The notes: generated by a model from the sequence alone, not told the origin. DNA of 14,352 nt from an uncultured Erythrobacter sp. (GCA_947258465.1 CAMYIQ010000246.1:1-14352), one strand, 5' to 3'. Positions 7,090 through 14,352 are shown, numbered from the stretch's first letter. Translations and numbers: made by a program.

Positions 7090-7476
7090 CTATTGTTGCG
7101 TCTTCCCGCCCTCAGCCATGGCAGGGTTCTCCGCCATCTGCGCCATCATCTCTTGCATCATCGCCATATGCTGATGGCACTGCTTCATCATCTCGGCGTT
7201 TTCGCCCGACATCATCTGTGCCATCTGCTCTTTCATCTTCTTGCGGTGTTCGGCCATCAATCGTTGGCGTTCTGCCGGGTCCGTTGCCGCGTTTGCTCGC
7301 TGTCTAAGGTCGCGCATTTCCTGCATGGCCTGCTGGTGCTGCTGCATCCCGCCATTGTGTTCCATCTGCATGCCAGACTTGTGTCCGCTGTCGTGCTGAT
7401 GCTGTGTTTCCTGTGCGATCGCGGGAGCTGCGACGACCGTCGCCAGAACAGATGCCGCGAGAAGAAACTTTTTCAT
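7090..7476 (-). CDS. Met/His-rich exported protein, probable periplasmic metal binder
   Basis: A 128-aa protein I do not assign to a named family. It starts with a clean Sec signal peptide (MKKFLLAASV..., cleavage near AIA|Q, residue 21-22). The mature part has a His/Gln-rich head (QHQHDSGHKSGMQMEH) and then a charged, probably all-helical body. It has 20 Met and 8 His in 128 residues and a single Cys (C100) inside a dense cluster, MMKQCHQHMAMMQEMMAQM (~96-114). Met-x-x-Met and His-x-His spacing suits soft-metal binding (Cu+, Ag+). Helical Met-rich periplasmic proteins such as the Spy/CnrX-type metal-resistance group are a possible distant comparison. The start at 7476 is supported by AAAAGGAAAG upstream; an in-frame ATG at 7623 would lie inside cusA and precede no signal. 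It follows cusA by 88 nt and probably shares its transcript. A sponge or chaperone role is inference. Confidence 0.82.
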   Translation of the reverse strand: MKKFLLAASVLATVVAAPAIAQETQHQHDSGHKSGMQMEHNGGMQQHQQAMQEMRDLRQRANAATDPAERQRLMAEHRKKMKEQMAQMMSGENAEMMKQCHQHMAMMQEMMAQMAENPAMAEGGKTQQ

Positions 7477-7564
7477 ATCGTCTTTCCTTTTGTGGTCCGG
7501 ATCGGATTGGTCGGTCATCCCTGATACGCGCGGCCCGGGCTTACCCCTCAAAATTCGGCCATCT

Positions 7565-10500
7565 TCAGGGAGTCGGGCGAAGCGTATCTCTCGTCTCGCC
7601 CCCGTCGTATCGATCGTGACCACGGGGTCGACGCAACAGCAGATAGGCCGCGGGAAGCAGGAACATGGACAGGAGCGGGGCGGTGATCATGCCGCCGACC
7701 ATCGGCGCAGCGATGCGGCTCATGACTTCCGAGCCCGCGCCAGTGCCGATCAGGATCGGAAAGAGACCTGCAAGGATGACTGCGACGGTCATCGCCTTGG
7801 GCCGCACGCGCAGGAGCGCGCCTTCCCTTATTGCCTCGTCCACCTCTCCGGCGCTCAGATCACCGCGACGTCGCTCCAGCGCGGCTTTCAGATAGATCAG
7901 CATCACCACGCCGAATTCCGCCGAAACACCGGCAAGCGCGATGAAGCCGACAGCGGTCGCCACCGACTGATTATAACCCATCAGATAGAGCAGCCAGTAT
8001 CCGCCCGTCAGCGCGAAGGGCAGTGTGCCCATGATCAGCAAGGCTTCGTCCCAGCGCCGGAAAATGAGATAGAGCAGCAGGAAGATGATCGCGAGCGTGG
8101 CCGGCACCACGATCTTCAGCCGCTCGTAGGCGCGTGTCAGATATTCGAACTGGCCCGCATAGGACAGGCTGACCCCGTCAGGCAGATCGACGCCCGCAGC
8201 GACGGCTTCCTGGAGGTCGGCGACCACCGAAGTAAGATCGCGGCCCCGGACATCGACATAGATATAGCTGGTCAGTCGGCCCTGTTCGCTCTTGAGCATC
8301 GGCGGACCGTCGCTGACGGCGATACGGGCGACAGTGCCGAGCGTGATCTGCTGGCCGGACGGCGTCAGAACCGGCAAGGCCCTGAGTTCATCGACGCTGT
8401 CCCTGATTTCGCGAGGATAGCGCACATTGATAGGGTAGCGCGCCAGGCCCTCGACGGTACGGGCGATGTTTGCGCCGCCGACTGCGCCGGCGACAATCTG
8501 CTGAACGTCCGCGATGTTAAGCCCGTATCGTGCGGCTGCCGCCCGATCGATATCGACATCGACATAGCGGCCGCCAGAGAGCCGTTCGGCAAGCGCCGAA
8601 CTCACGCCGGGGACGGCCTTGGCGATACCTTCGATCTCGAGCGCGACGCGCTCGATTTCCTCAAGGTCGTCGCCTGAGACCTTGACCCCGATCGGGCTCT
8701 TGATGCCGGTGGCCAGCATGTCGATGCGATTGCGGATGGGCGGGACCCATACATTGGCGAGCCCGGGCACCTTGACCACCCGGTCCAACTCCTCGACGAG
8801 CTTGTCCGGAGTCATTCCCTCGCGCCATTGATCGCGCGGTTTGAAGCGGATCGTGGTCTCGAACATAGTGAGCGGTGCCGGGTCGGTTGCCGTATCGGCG
8901 CGTCCCGCCTTGCCGAATACGGTTTCAACCTCCGGGACCGACTTGATAAGGCGATCGGTGCGTTGCAGTAGCGCCGATGCTTCGCCGGGAGACAGAGCGG
9001 GCAGCGCGCTAGGCATGTAGAGCAGGTCGCCCTCGTCGAGGGGCGGCAGGAACTCCCCGCCCAATCGAGTAAAGGGAATAGCGGTGGTAAGAAAGATAAC
9101 ACCGGCAATCGCCAAGGTCGCCTTGGGCCGTCGCATGACCCAGTCGAGCCCGGGGCGATAGATTTTTGTCAACCAGCGATTGAGGAAGTTCGCATCCTCC
9201 GATGGGATCTTTCCCCGGATCAGCCAGCCCATCATTACCGGTACCAGTGTCACCGAGAGAATGGCCGCCGCCGCCATGGCATAGGTCTTGGTGAAGGCGA
9301 GTGGGGCGAACAAGCGCCCTTCCTGCGCCTGCAGCGTAAAGACCGGCAGGAAGGACAGGGTGATGATCAGCAGGCTGAAGAACAGCGCAGGGCCGACTTC
9401 CTTCGAAGCGTCGGCGATGATACGCCACCGTTCCTTCGCCGCGAGAACGGCATCCGGATTTTCGTGTTCCCACCGTTCGAGATGCTTGTGGGCGTTCTCG
9501 ATCATGACGACCGCGGCGTCGACCATCGCACCGATGGCGATCGCGATCCCACCCAGCGACATGATATTCGCGTTGACCCCCTGAAAACGCATTACGATGA
9601 AAGCGGCGAGCACCCCCAGGGGCAAGGTGATGATGACGACCAGGGCCGATCGTGCGTGCCAGAGGAACAGCACGCACACCAAGGCCACCACGATAAACTC
9701 TTCGATAAGCTTGTAAGTGAGGTTTTCGACCGAGGCATCGATCAGTTGCGAACGGTCATAGGTCGCGACGATCTCGACGCCGTCGGGCAGGCTGGCCTGC
9801 AACTCGTCGAGTTTCTGCTCGATGGCCCGGATGGCGCTACGCGCGTCCGCACCTTGGCGCAGAATGACGATACCGCCGGCAACTTCGCCTTCACCGTTGA
9901 GTTCGGCGATCCCGCGGCGCAATTCCGGCCCGATCTGGATCGTCGCTACATCGCCCAGGGTAACCGGTATGCCACCAGCAGTTGCGCGCAAGGGGATTGC
10001 CCGGAAATCGTCGAGATTGCCGAGATAACCCGATGCGCGGACCATGTATTCGGCTTCGCCCATCTCGATGATCGAGCCGCCGGATTCCTGGTTCGCCGAC
10101 TGGATCGCACTCACGAGTTCGGCATGGGTGACGCCGAACGACGCCATCCGGAAGGGCTGGAGAACGACCTGATATTGCTTGACCATCCCGCCGACGCTGG
10201 CGATCTCGGCAATGCCCGGAATGGTCTTGAGCTCATAGCGCAGGAACCAGTCCTGCAGGCTGCGAAGGCCAGCCAGATCATGCCCGCCGGTCCGGTCGAC
10301 TAGAGCGTATTCGTACACCCAGCCGACACCGGTCGCGTCAGGTCCGAGCGTGCTTGTCACCCCTTCGGGCAGGCTGTTCTGCACCTGGTTCAGATATTCC
10401 AGGACGCGCGACCGCGCCCAGTAAAGATCGGTGCCATCTTCGAAGATGATATAGACGTAGCTGTCACCAACCATTGAATACCCGCGCACGGTCTTCGCGC

Positions 10501-10732
10501 CTGGGACCGACAGCATGGTTGTTGCCAGCGGGTAGGTGACCTGATCCTCGATGATGCGCGGCGCTTGCCCCGGATAGTTGGAGCGGACCACGACCTGGAC
10601 GTCGGAGAGATCGGGCAGTGCGTCGACCGGTGTCGTGCGTACGGCCCAAAAACCGGCCAAGGTCACGGCAATGGCGCCAAGCACGATGAACAGCCGGTTC
10701 GCGATCGAAGCGTCGATGATTCTGGCAATCAT
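7565..10732 (-). CDS. cusA: CusA, Cu+/Ag+ RND efflux pump
   Basis: Inner-membrane RND trimer subunit that drives Cu+/Ag+ through CusB and CusC using the proton gradient. At 1055 aa it is full length. Functional residues fall at the same numbers as in E. coli CusA: D405 in TM4 (IAIAIGAMVDAAVVMIEN), and the three metal-binding methionines M573 (LLYMPSALP), M623 (PLTMFETT) and M672 (NRIDMLATGIKSP). The AIG/DAA/IEN form of TM4 is the monovalent (HME4) signature, unlike the DFG/DGA/VEN form in the left-hand pump. The first helix starts at MIARIIDASIANRLFIVLGA; the last membrane cluster is near residues 870-1035. ATG at 10732 overlaps the cusB stop as ATGA, with GGAGGAG 6 nt upstream (10739-10745), so translation is coupled. 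Identity and substrate class are very secure. Confidence 0.98.
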   Translation of the reverse strand: MIARIIDASIANRLFIVLGAIAVTLAGFWAVRTTPVDALPDLSDVQVVVRSNYPGQAPRIIEDQVTYPLATTMLSVPGAKTVRGYSMVGDSYVYIIFEDGTDLYWARSRVLEYLNQVQNSLPEGVTSTLGPDATGVGWVYEYALVDRTGGHDLAGLRSLQDWFLRYELKTIPGIAEIASVGGMVKQYQVVLQPFRMASFGVTHAELVSAIQSANQESGGSIIEMGEAEYMVRASGYLGNLDDFRAIPLRATAGGIPVTLGDVATIQIGPELRRGIAELNGEGEVAGGIVILRQGADARSAIRAIEQKLDELQASLPDGVEIVATYDRSQLIDASVENLTYKLIEEFIVVALVCVLFLWHARSALVVIITLPLGVLAAFIVMRFQGVNANIMSLGGIAIAIGAMVDAAVVMIENAHKHLERWEHENPDAVLAAKERWRIIADASKEVGPALFFSLLIITLSFLPVFTLQAQEGRLFAPLAFTKTYAMAAAAILSVTLVPVMMGWLIRGKIPSEDANFLNRWLTKIYRPGLDWVMRRPKATLAIAGVIFLTTAIPFTRLGGEFLPPLDEGDLLYMPSALPALSPGEASALLQRTDRLIKSVPEVETVFGKAGRADTATDPAPLTMFETTIRFKPRDQWREGMTPDKLVEELDRVVKVPGLANVWVPPIRNRIDMLATGIKSPIGVKVSGDDLEEIERVALEIEGIAKAVPGVSSALAERLSGGRYVDVDIDRAAAARYGLNIADVQQIVAGAVGGANIARTVEGLARYPINVRYPREIRDSVDELRALPVLTPSGQQITLGTVARIAVSDGPPMLKSEQGRLTSYIYVDVRGRDLTSVVADLQEAVAAGVDLPDGVSLSYAGQFEYLTRAYERLKIVVPATLAIIFLLLYLIFRRWDEALLIMGTLPFALTGGYWLLYLMGYNQSVATAVGFIALAGVSAEFGVVMLIYLKAALERRRGDLSAGEVDEAIREGALLRVRPKAMTVAVILAGLFPILIGTGAGSEVMSRIAAPMVGGMITAPLLSMFLLPAAYLLLRRPRGHDRYDGGETRDTLRPTP

Positions 10733-12237
10733 TGTCCGCTCCTCCGGATGGTCTCGATCCGGGGACCGGCATCTTGCCGAATGAAGGTGAAGCGTACCCT
10801 GTCACCTTTCCTGAACCCACGTATCTGAGCCGCGTCCTTGAGACGGAATGTCATCGTCATCGCGGGCCAATCGAGCTGCGGTACGGCGCTGTGGCGCAGG
10901 GTCACGGTACCATCGGCAATCGTCTCGATGGTACCCGTGGCGCTGAAGCGTGTTTCCTCGTCGCTCTCTTTGGTCCCGGCGCTTGCCAGATCGATCGGGC
11001 GGACATCGAGACCGGTGAGGCTTGCTTCTGAATCGAGCAAGAACTGGCCGGAGGTGACGACCTTTTCGCCGACCGCGAGGCCGTCCAGAACTTCGGTTCT
11101 GCCGCTTGCTTCGCGTCCGATACGAACCTCGGCGGGCATGAAGCCGCTCTCATCCTGTCCGACCATTACGATGGTTCGCCGTCCGGTCCGGATTACCGCT
11201 TCTGAAGGAACCAGCAGCGCCCGGCGGGTATCGGGGGTCAGGGAAACCTGCGCGAACATGCCCGGCTTGAGCCGTCCCGATGGATTGGGCAGTTCGGCGC
11301 GAACGGTGATTGTCCGGCTCGCGTCCTGTGCGCTGGGAAGGATGGCGACAATCTGTCCCGCGAACCGTTCGTCGGGAAATGCGGTCAGCGTCGCGCTGAC
11401 CGGCTGTCCGACACGAACATTCGCAGCTTGTGTCTCGGGCACGGCGGCGTCGAGCCAGATCGGGGAGAAACCGGTGATTTCCGCCAGTGTCTGACCTGAT
11501 GTCACATTCATCCCCGGGCGCACTGCGAGCGATGTGATCGCCCCTCCGATCGGTGCCGTAACCGTGATCGTCGAGTGTGGCCGCCCGCTGCGTCCGACCG
11601 ATGCAATCAGCTTGGGGGACATGCCGAGCAGGCGCATCCGTTCGCGCATGGCGCGAGCCAGTTCCTCGTCGCCGCTGCGCAGCACAGCGAGATATTCCTG
11701 CTGGGCGCCGCCCCATTCGGGCACGAGGATATCGACGAGGGGCGCACCGCGCCCGACGACGTCGTCCGGCGCATGGCCATAGGTTCGCTCGACATAGCCG
11801 CCTGCGCGTGGCTGGACGATCGCGACGTCGCGCCCGTTATAGGCCAGCACACCGGTTACGGTCACTTCGGGTTCGAGAATGCCGTATTCGGCCTCTGCCA
11901 TGCGGATCCCGAAATTCTGCACCATGCCGGGATTGATTTTCACCCCGGCCGATACCTCCTCACCCGCGCATTTGGGCAGCAACTCCATATCCATGAAGGG
12001 CGACTTGCCAGGCTTGTCGAACTGCTGGCCCGGGACCATCGGATCGTACCAGTAGAGCACTTCCTCGCATTCGCTGTCCGACCCGCCGGTGCTCTCTTTC
12101 GGCCTCGCGCCGCCGTTGCCGAGCTGTGCCAAACCATATCCGGCGACGAGGGCGATCAGGGCGGCGGTGGCCGCCATTGCGCATGACTTCTGACGCGGCG
12201 ACAGTCTGTCCCACGCGGATTGTGTTGCGGCTCTCAT
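10729..12237 (-). CDS. cusB: CusB periplasmic adaptor fused to a C-terminal CusF domain
   Basis: Membrane fusion protein linking CusA and CusC and delivering Cu+/Ag+ to the pump. The 502 aa read in order: an N-terminal membrane anchor (~20-40); a heavy-metal-binding segment (YWYDPM...FMDMELLPKC, 62-90) with M67, M82 and M84, spaced exactly as M49/M64/M66 of E. coli CusB; barrel-sandwich and helical-hairpin regions (~120-290) including GGAITSLAVRPGMNVTSGQ; beta-barrel and membrane-proximal regions to ~425; then a CusF domain (~432-502). That last domain has the H-x7-W-P-A-M-T-M motif (HSAVPQLDWPAMTM), so all four CusF ligands are kept. E. coli CusB is ~407 aa and lacks this domain. The start overlaps the cusC stop (ATGA), with AGGGAG 8 nt upstream at 12246-12251. 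The fusion gives the adaptor its own chaperone in addition to the separate CusF lipoprotein. Confidence 0.97.
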   Translation of the reverse strand: MRAATQSAWDRLSPRQKSCAMAATAALIALVAGYGLAQLGNGGARPKESTGGSDSECEEVLYWYDPMVPGQQFDKPGKSPFMDMELLPKCAGEEVSAGVKINPGMVQNFGIRMAEAEYGILEPEVTVTGVLAYNGRDVAIVQPRAGGYVERTYGHAPDDVVGRGAPLVDILVPEWGGAQQEYLAVLRSGDEELARAMRERMRLLGMSPKLIASVGRSGRPHSTITVTAPIGGAITSLAVRPGMNVTSGQTLAEITGFSPIWLDAAVPETQAANVRVGQPVSATLTAFPDERFAGQIVAILPSAQDASRTITVRAELPNPSGRLKPGMFAQVSLTPDTRRALLVPSEAVIRTGRRTIVMVGQDESGFMPAEVRIGREASGRTEVLDGLAVGEKVVTSGQFLLDSEASLTGLDVRPIDLASAGTKESDEETRFSATGTIETIADGTVTLRHSAVPQLDWPAMTMTFRLKDAAQIRGFRKGDRVRFTFIRQDAGPRIETIRRSGQ

Positions 12238-13463
12238 TGGCCATGCTCCCTGTAGGTCAGTCGTAGATTGGCTGCGGCTTCGACAGTGGCTTGCTCGCGC
12301 GCGAGGATTTCGATGCGCAGCAGCGCCAGCGTTTTGATCGCGTCGATTACGTCGAGTAGGTCTGCGCGGCCCGCGGCAAAACTCGCGCGCTCAAGCCCGG
12401 CCCGGCTTACAGCCAGGGGAAGCAGTTCATCGCTGGCGCGTCGCCATTGCCGATAGGCGCTGCGCCATGCCGCAAGATCCGCCCCAAACTGGGCTTCGAG
12501 CGTGCGCAGCATGTCCAGTCTGGCTTCGCTCGCCGCGGCGGCTTGCGCGCGAGCAGCCTCTATCCTGGGTTGCTGTCGGCGTTTGGCGAACAGTGGCAGG
12601 GTTACCGTGCCCATGACCGAGAATAGATCGCCATAGCGGCGTTCGCGGACGCCGTAACTGGCGCCCACGCTGAAATCGGGTCGCAGGTCCGATCGTGCCA
12701 GATCTACACCCGCTTCGGCCTGCCTGATCTCCGTCTCCGCGAGCAGGATTTCCGGGGTGTACTCCAGCGACGCGCGCAATTGCTCGGGATTGACCTCGGG
12801 TGAAGGGGGTGGGCCAACGGCCAGCGCTTCCGCTACAGCGATATAGCGGGCAAGGCGGGCCTGCGCCGTCTGCATGTCGGCCCGGATTTGTGTCCGCCTG
12901 TCTTCCACTTTGAGGACCGCACGGCGGACCTCCAGGCTTTCACCGGGTCTGGCTGTGCCGGCGGCTACCGAACTTCGTGCCAGCGGCACCAGGCGCTCGA
13001 TTTCGTGGAGAGCGTCGTTTGCAACGTCTTCGGCCCGTTGGGCATAGGCTAGCGATATCCACGCGCGCCCCGCGCCCAGCCGGGCTATATTCCGCGCATA
13101 GGACAGCTCGGCGGAGGCCCGCGCGATGTCGGCAACGGCCAGTCCGGCGCGCGCGCGGCGTTCGGCAGGGTTCGGTATCTGCTGATCGACGCCGACCTCG
13201 AGCACGGTCATCATGGTCGGGTCGAGCGGATCGGGACCGGTAACCGGCAGATTGCGCAGGCCGACTCGCAGTTTCGGATCGGGCAATTCGTCGGCTGCAT
13301 CGGCGACGTCGCGCCGTGCATCGAGCCGCAATTCGCTTGCGCGGACTTGCGGTTGGTCGTGGGCCGCTGCTTTCAGAGCGTCTTTGTACCGCACCGATTG
13401 GGCGTTACTTGCCGACGCGAAGGCCAACAGGACCGGAAGCGCGGTCCAACATACTCGTTTCAT
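12234..13463 (-). CDS. cusC: CusC/CzcC-type outer-membrane efflux channel (TolC family)
   Basis: Outer-membrane factor forming the exit duct of the CusCBA complex. The 409-aa product has a Sec signal peptide (MKRVCWTALPVLLAFASASNA, cleavage before Q22). The rest is the TolC pattern of two repeated halves rich in long Ala/Arg/Glu helices. Motifs include ALKAAAHDQPQVRASELRLD near the start, the strand segment LEVGVDQQIPNPAERRAR in the first half, and the matching PDFSVGASYG and GTVTLPLFAKRRQQPRIEAA in the second. Unlike E. coli CusC it has no lipobox Cys after the signal, so it should not be acylated. The start at 13463 is chosen because the signal peptide begins there with GGAA 10 nt upstream; an ATG at 13565 would add 34 basic residues and bury the signal. 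Its stop overlaps the cusB start by 4 bases. The symbol rests on gene order as much as on sequence. Confidence 0.93.
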   Translation of the reverse strand: MKRVCWTALPVLLAFASASNAQSVRYKDALKAAAHDQPQVRASELRLDARRDVADAADELPDPKLRVGLRNLPVTGPDPLDPTMMTVLEVGVDQQIPNPAERRARAGLAVADIARASAELSYARNIARLGAGRAWISLAYAQRAEDVANDALHEIERLVPLARSSVAAGTARPGESLEVRRAVLKVEDRRTQIRADMQTAQARLARYIAVAEALAVGPPPSPEVNPEQLRASLEYTPEILLAETEIRQAEAGVDLARSDLRPDFSVGASYGVRERRYGDLFSVMGTVTLPLFAKRRQQPRIEAARAQAAAASEARLDMLRTLEAQFGADLAAWRSAYRQWRRASDELLPLAVSRAGLERASFAAGRADLLDVIDAIKTLALLRIEILAREQATVEAAANLRLTYREHGQ

Positions 13464-13578
13464 GATTTTCGTTCCGCAAAGAGGCGCGCCAAGCGCGCGG
13501 TCGGATCTTGCGGGCGGGCGCGAAATGCGCGTACCCGTTCGTCCGGTATGGGCGTGCAGGATCACTCCCGCACGAGCG

Positions 13579-13956
13579 CTACGCCCGTGCTTGCGGAGGC
13601 GGGGTTTCGGGGCCGTGTCCGGTACCCGATAAAGGAACGCCGGTAACTACGGTAAACAGGAATGGTGTTAAAAGATGGTCTCGCGGCGCCATCGCATCAT
13701 CGACAAGCGCCAACGGCGGGATACAACCGTGAGTCACGAGGCATTCGAAGCGAATATCCCCGCATCGCGGCCCGTCGCTGTCGTGAGTGAGCGAGGGTTC
13801 GGTCGCCATGCGCATTTCTGCACAATTGACCTCCGACTTCATGGGCGCTTGCGGAACCGCCGACGCATGGGCGGCAGACTGGACGAATAGCCCAGCGGCA
13901 ATCAAGACGAGCGCTAGGGTGCGCAGCATGCGCATGTATCGTTTCGGGGCGGTCAT
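13579..13956 (-). CDS. small exported four-cysteine protein of unknown function
   Basis: A 125-aa protein I do not recognise. It begins with basic residues and a hydrophobic signal segment (LRTLALVLIAAGLFVQSAAHASA, ~11-33). The mature part has four cysteines, C45 (NCAEM), C65 (RCGD), C72 (FECLV) and C78 (HGCIP), plus scattered Met and His. A hydrophobic stretch (LLTPFLFTVVTGVPL, ~95-109) lies near the C-terminus, which ends Pro-rich. The cysteines could bind metal or form two disulfides. Start choice is uncertain: ATGs at 13956, 13935 and 13929 are all compatible with the signal, and none has a good ribosome site. I chose 13956 because it follows the 50-aa ORF by 16 nt, allowing coupling; the ATG at 14052 would overlap that ORF. 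It precedes cusC by 115 nt in the same direction, which suggests a role in copper handling. Confidence 0.72.
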   Translation of the reverse strand: MTAPKRYMRMLRTLALVLIAAGLFVQSAAHASAVPQAPMKSEVNCAEMRMATEPSLTHDSDGPRCGDIRFECLVTHGCIPPLALVDDAMAPRDHLLTPFLFTVVTGVPLSGTGHGPETPPPQARA

Positions 13957-13972
13957 CCGGGCCAAGGCGTGC

Positions 13973-14125
13973 TTACCCCTTCTGGCCTGCAAGAGCCCGT
14001 GACGCTGACCGCCAGTCGCCCGTGGAGCCGAGATCGATAGCGAGCTTGTCACCCCCTTTGCGTTGTGAGCCGATCGGATAAGACAGTTGGGAAAGTCCGG
14101 GCATTTTGATCTTTTCCAAAATCAT
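13973..14125 (-). CDS. 50-aa small protein with a strong ribosome site
   Basis: A short ORF encoding MILEKIKMPGLSQLSYPIGS... to ...RALAGQKG. I do not recognise it. It has no signal peptide, no membrane helix and no cysteine; the middle is polar with several Gly and Lys, so a soluble cytoplasmic protein is likely. AAGGAG (14131-14136) lies 5 nt before the ATG, one of the best ribosome sites in the window. It starts 46 nt after the stop of the upstream gene fragment and ends 16 nt before the four-cysteine gene, on the same strand, so it fits the operon spacing. No competing gene occupies this stretch. Whether it is a functional protein or a leader peptide of the operon cannot be told from sequence alone. 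Confidence 0.55.
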   Translation of the reverse strand: MILEKIKMPGLSQLSYPIGSQRKGGDKLAIDLGSTGDWRSASRALAGQKG

Positions 14126-14130
14126 GTCGT

Positions 14131-14136
14131 CTCCTT
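14131..14136 (-). promoter_or_regulatory. ribosome binding site of the 50-aa ORF
   Basis: CTCCTT on the + strand reads AAGGAG on the - strand, 5 nt from the ATG at 14125. It is the main evidence that this small ORF is translated. Confidence 0.6.
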
Positions 14137-14171
14137 ACGCTTCTTGCTGCCGGATCGGCTCATGTGGTCGG

Positions 14172-14351
14172 TCAGGCGATGCCGAGTTCGGCTTTCAGCG
14201 CGGCAATGTCTTCGAACCGGTTTTCCTCCGGGCGCCCGATCGCCGGCTTGGCCTGAACCCACGTATTTTCGCAGACGAATTCGAGAAGGCCGGCTGCAAG
14301 GTCGGCATGACGGCATCGCAAACAGCCTTCGGCCAACCGCTCGTCGGATAT
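14172..14351 (-). CDS. C-terminal 59 residues of an unrecognised protein, 5' end outside the window
   Basis: The frame is open from the right edge of the window to a TGA at 14172-14174. It contains no start codon, so only the C-terminus is seen. The peptide reads ISDERLAEGCLRCRHADLAA, continues through a three-cysteine region (CLRC...FVC) with an aromatic ENTWVQ, and ends in a charged helix-like tail EENRFEDIAALKAELGIA. It looks coding: normal acidic/basic balance, an amphipathic end and a plausible operon position 46 nt before the 50-aa ORF. The other reading of this DNA on the same strand (from an ATG at 14316) gives an Arg/Ser-rich peptide typical of a shadow frame. I do not recognise the family. 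The CxxC pair might bind metal, but this is a guess. Confidence 0.65.
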   Translation of the reverse strand: MSDERLAEGCLRCRHADLAAGLLEFVCENTWVQAKPAIGRPEENRFEDIAALKAELGIA

Positions 14352-14352
14352 G

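Noticed and set aside
7539..7548. GCTTACCCCT repeated at 13971-13980, with CGGTCATCC near both copies, considered as a shared copper operator
   Set aside because: A 10-mer shared by chance is expected many times in 14 kb. The copy at 13971 overlaps the stop codon of the 50-aa ORF, and the spacing to CGGTCATCC differs (18 versus 12 nt).
7490..8677. Long + strand ORF (395 codons) opposite cusA
   Set aside because: It is antisense to a cusA reading frame with every functional residue in place. The peptide is Asp/Arg/His-rich with no motif, typical of a shadow in GC-rich DNA.

Overview
The window is a heavy-metal resistance region from a GC-rich Gram-negative bacterium. Gene style, Tat and lipoprotein signals and HME-RND efflux systems fit an alphaproteobacterium, and I lean towards a sphingomonad or Erythrobacter-like organism. 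That placement is inference: no rRNA or other taxonomic marker is present.

Left block, + strand (1-4743), predicted divalent cations (Zn/Cd/Co). It opens inside a CzcA-type RND pump whose first ~140 residues lie outside the window. Two cation diffusion facilitator (CDF) proteins follow. The first is a short 209-aa CDF-like protein with an altered metal site and no cytoplasmic domain. The second is a standard CzcD-type CDF of 320 aa. The gaps between these genes hold perfect inverted repeats.

Right block, - strand (4792-14351), predicted Cu+/Ag+. It reads from right to left and converges on the left block across a 48-nt gap. In transcription order it has: the 3' end of an unrecognised gene at the window edge; a 50-aa small protein; a four-cysteine exported protein; cusC (TolC-like outer-membrane channel); cusB (adaptor with a C-terminal CusF domain); cusA (RND pump); a Met/His-rich exported protein of 128 aa; a CusF-like lipoprotein; and cueO (periplasmic multicopper oxidase). 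cusC-cusB and cusB-cusA overlap by ATGA, so these three are almost certainly translationally coupled. The one long gap (6773-7089) holds two adjacent large inverted repeats and may divide the block into two transcripts.

How the parts fit: CueO would oxidise Cu+ in the periplasm. The CusF lipoprotein and the CusF domain on CusB would collect Cu+/Ag+ and pass it to CusB and CusA, which expel it through CusC. The Met/His-rich protein is placed to act as a periplasmic metal buffer. The CDFs would move divalent cations from cytoplasm to periplasm, where a CzcA-type pump can export them. The copper ligands of CusA, CusB, both CusF domains and CueO are all visible. No regulator gene lies in the window, so control must come from outside it.

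The least explained parts are the truncated CDF-like protein, the Met/His-rich protein, the 50-aa ORF, the four-cysteine protein and the edge fragment. I see no CRISPR array, insertion sequence, tRNA or rRNA.
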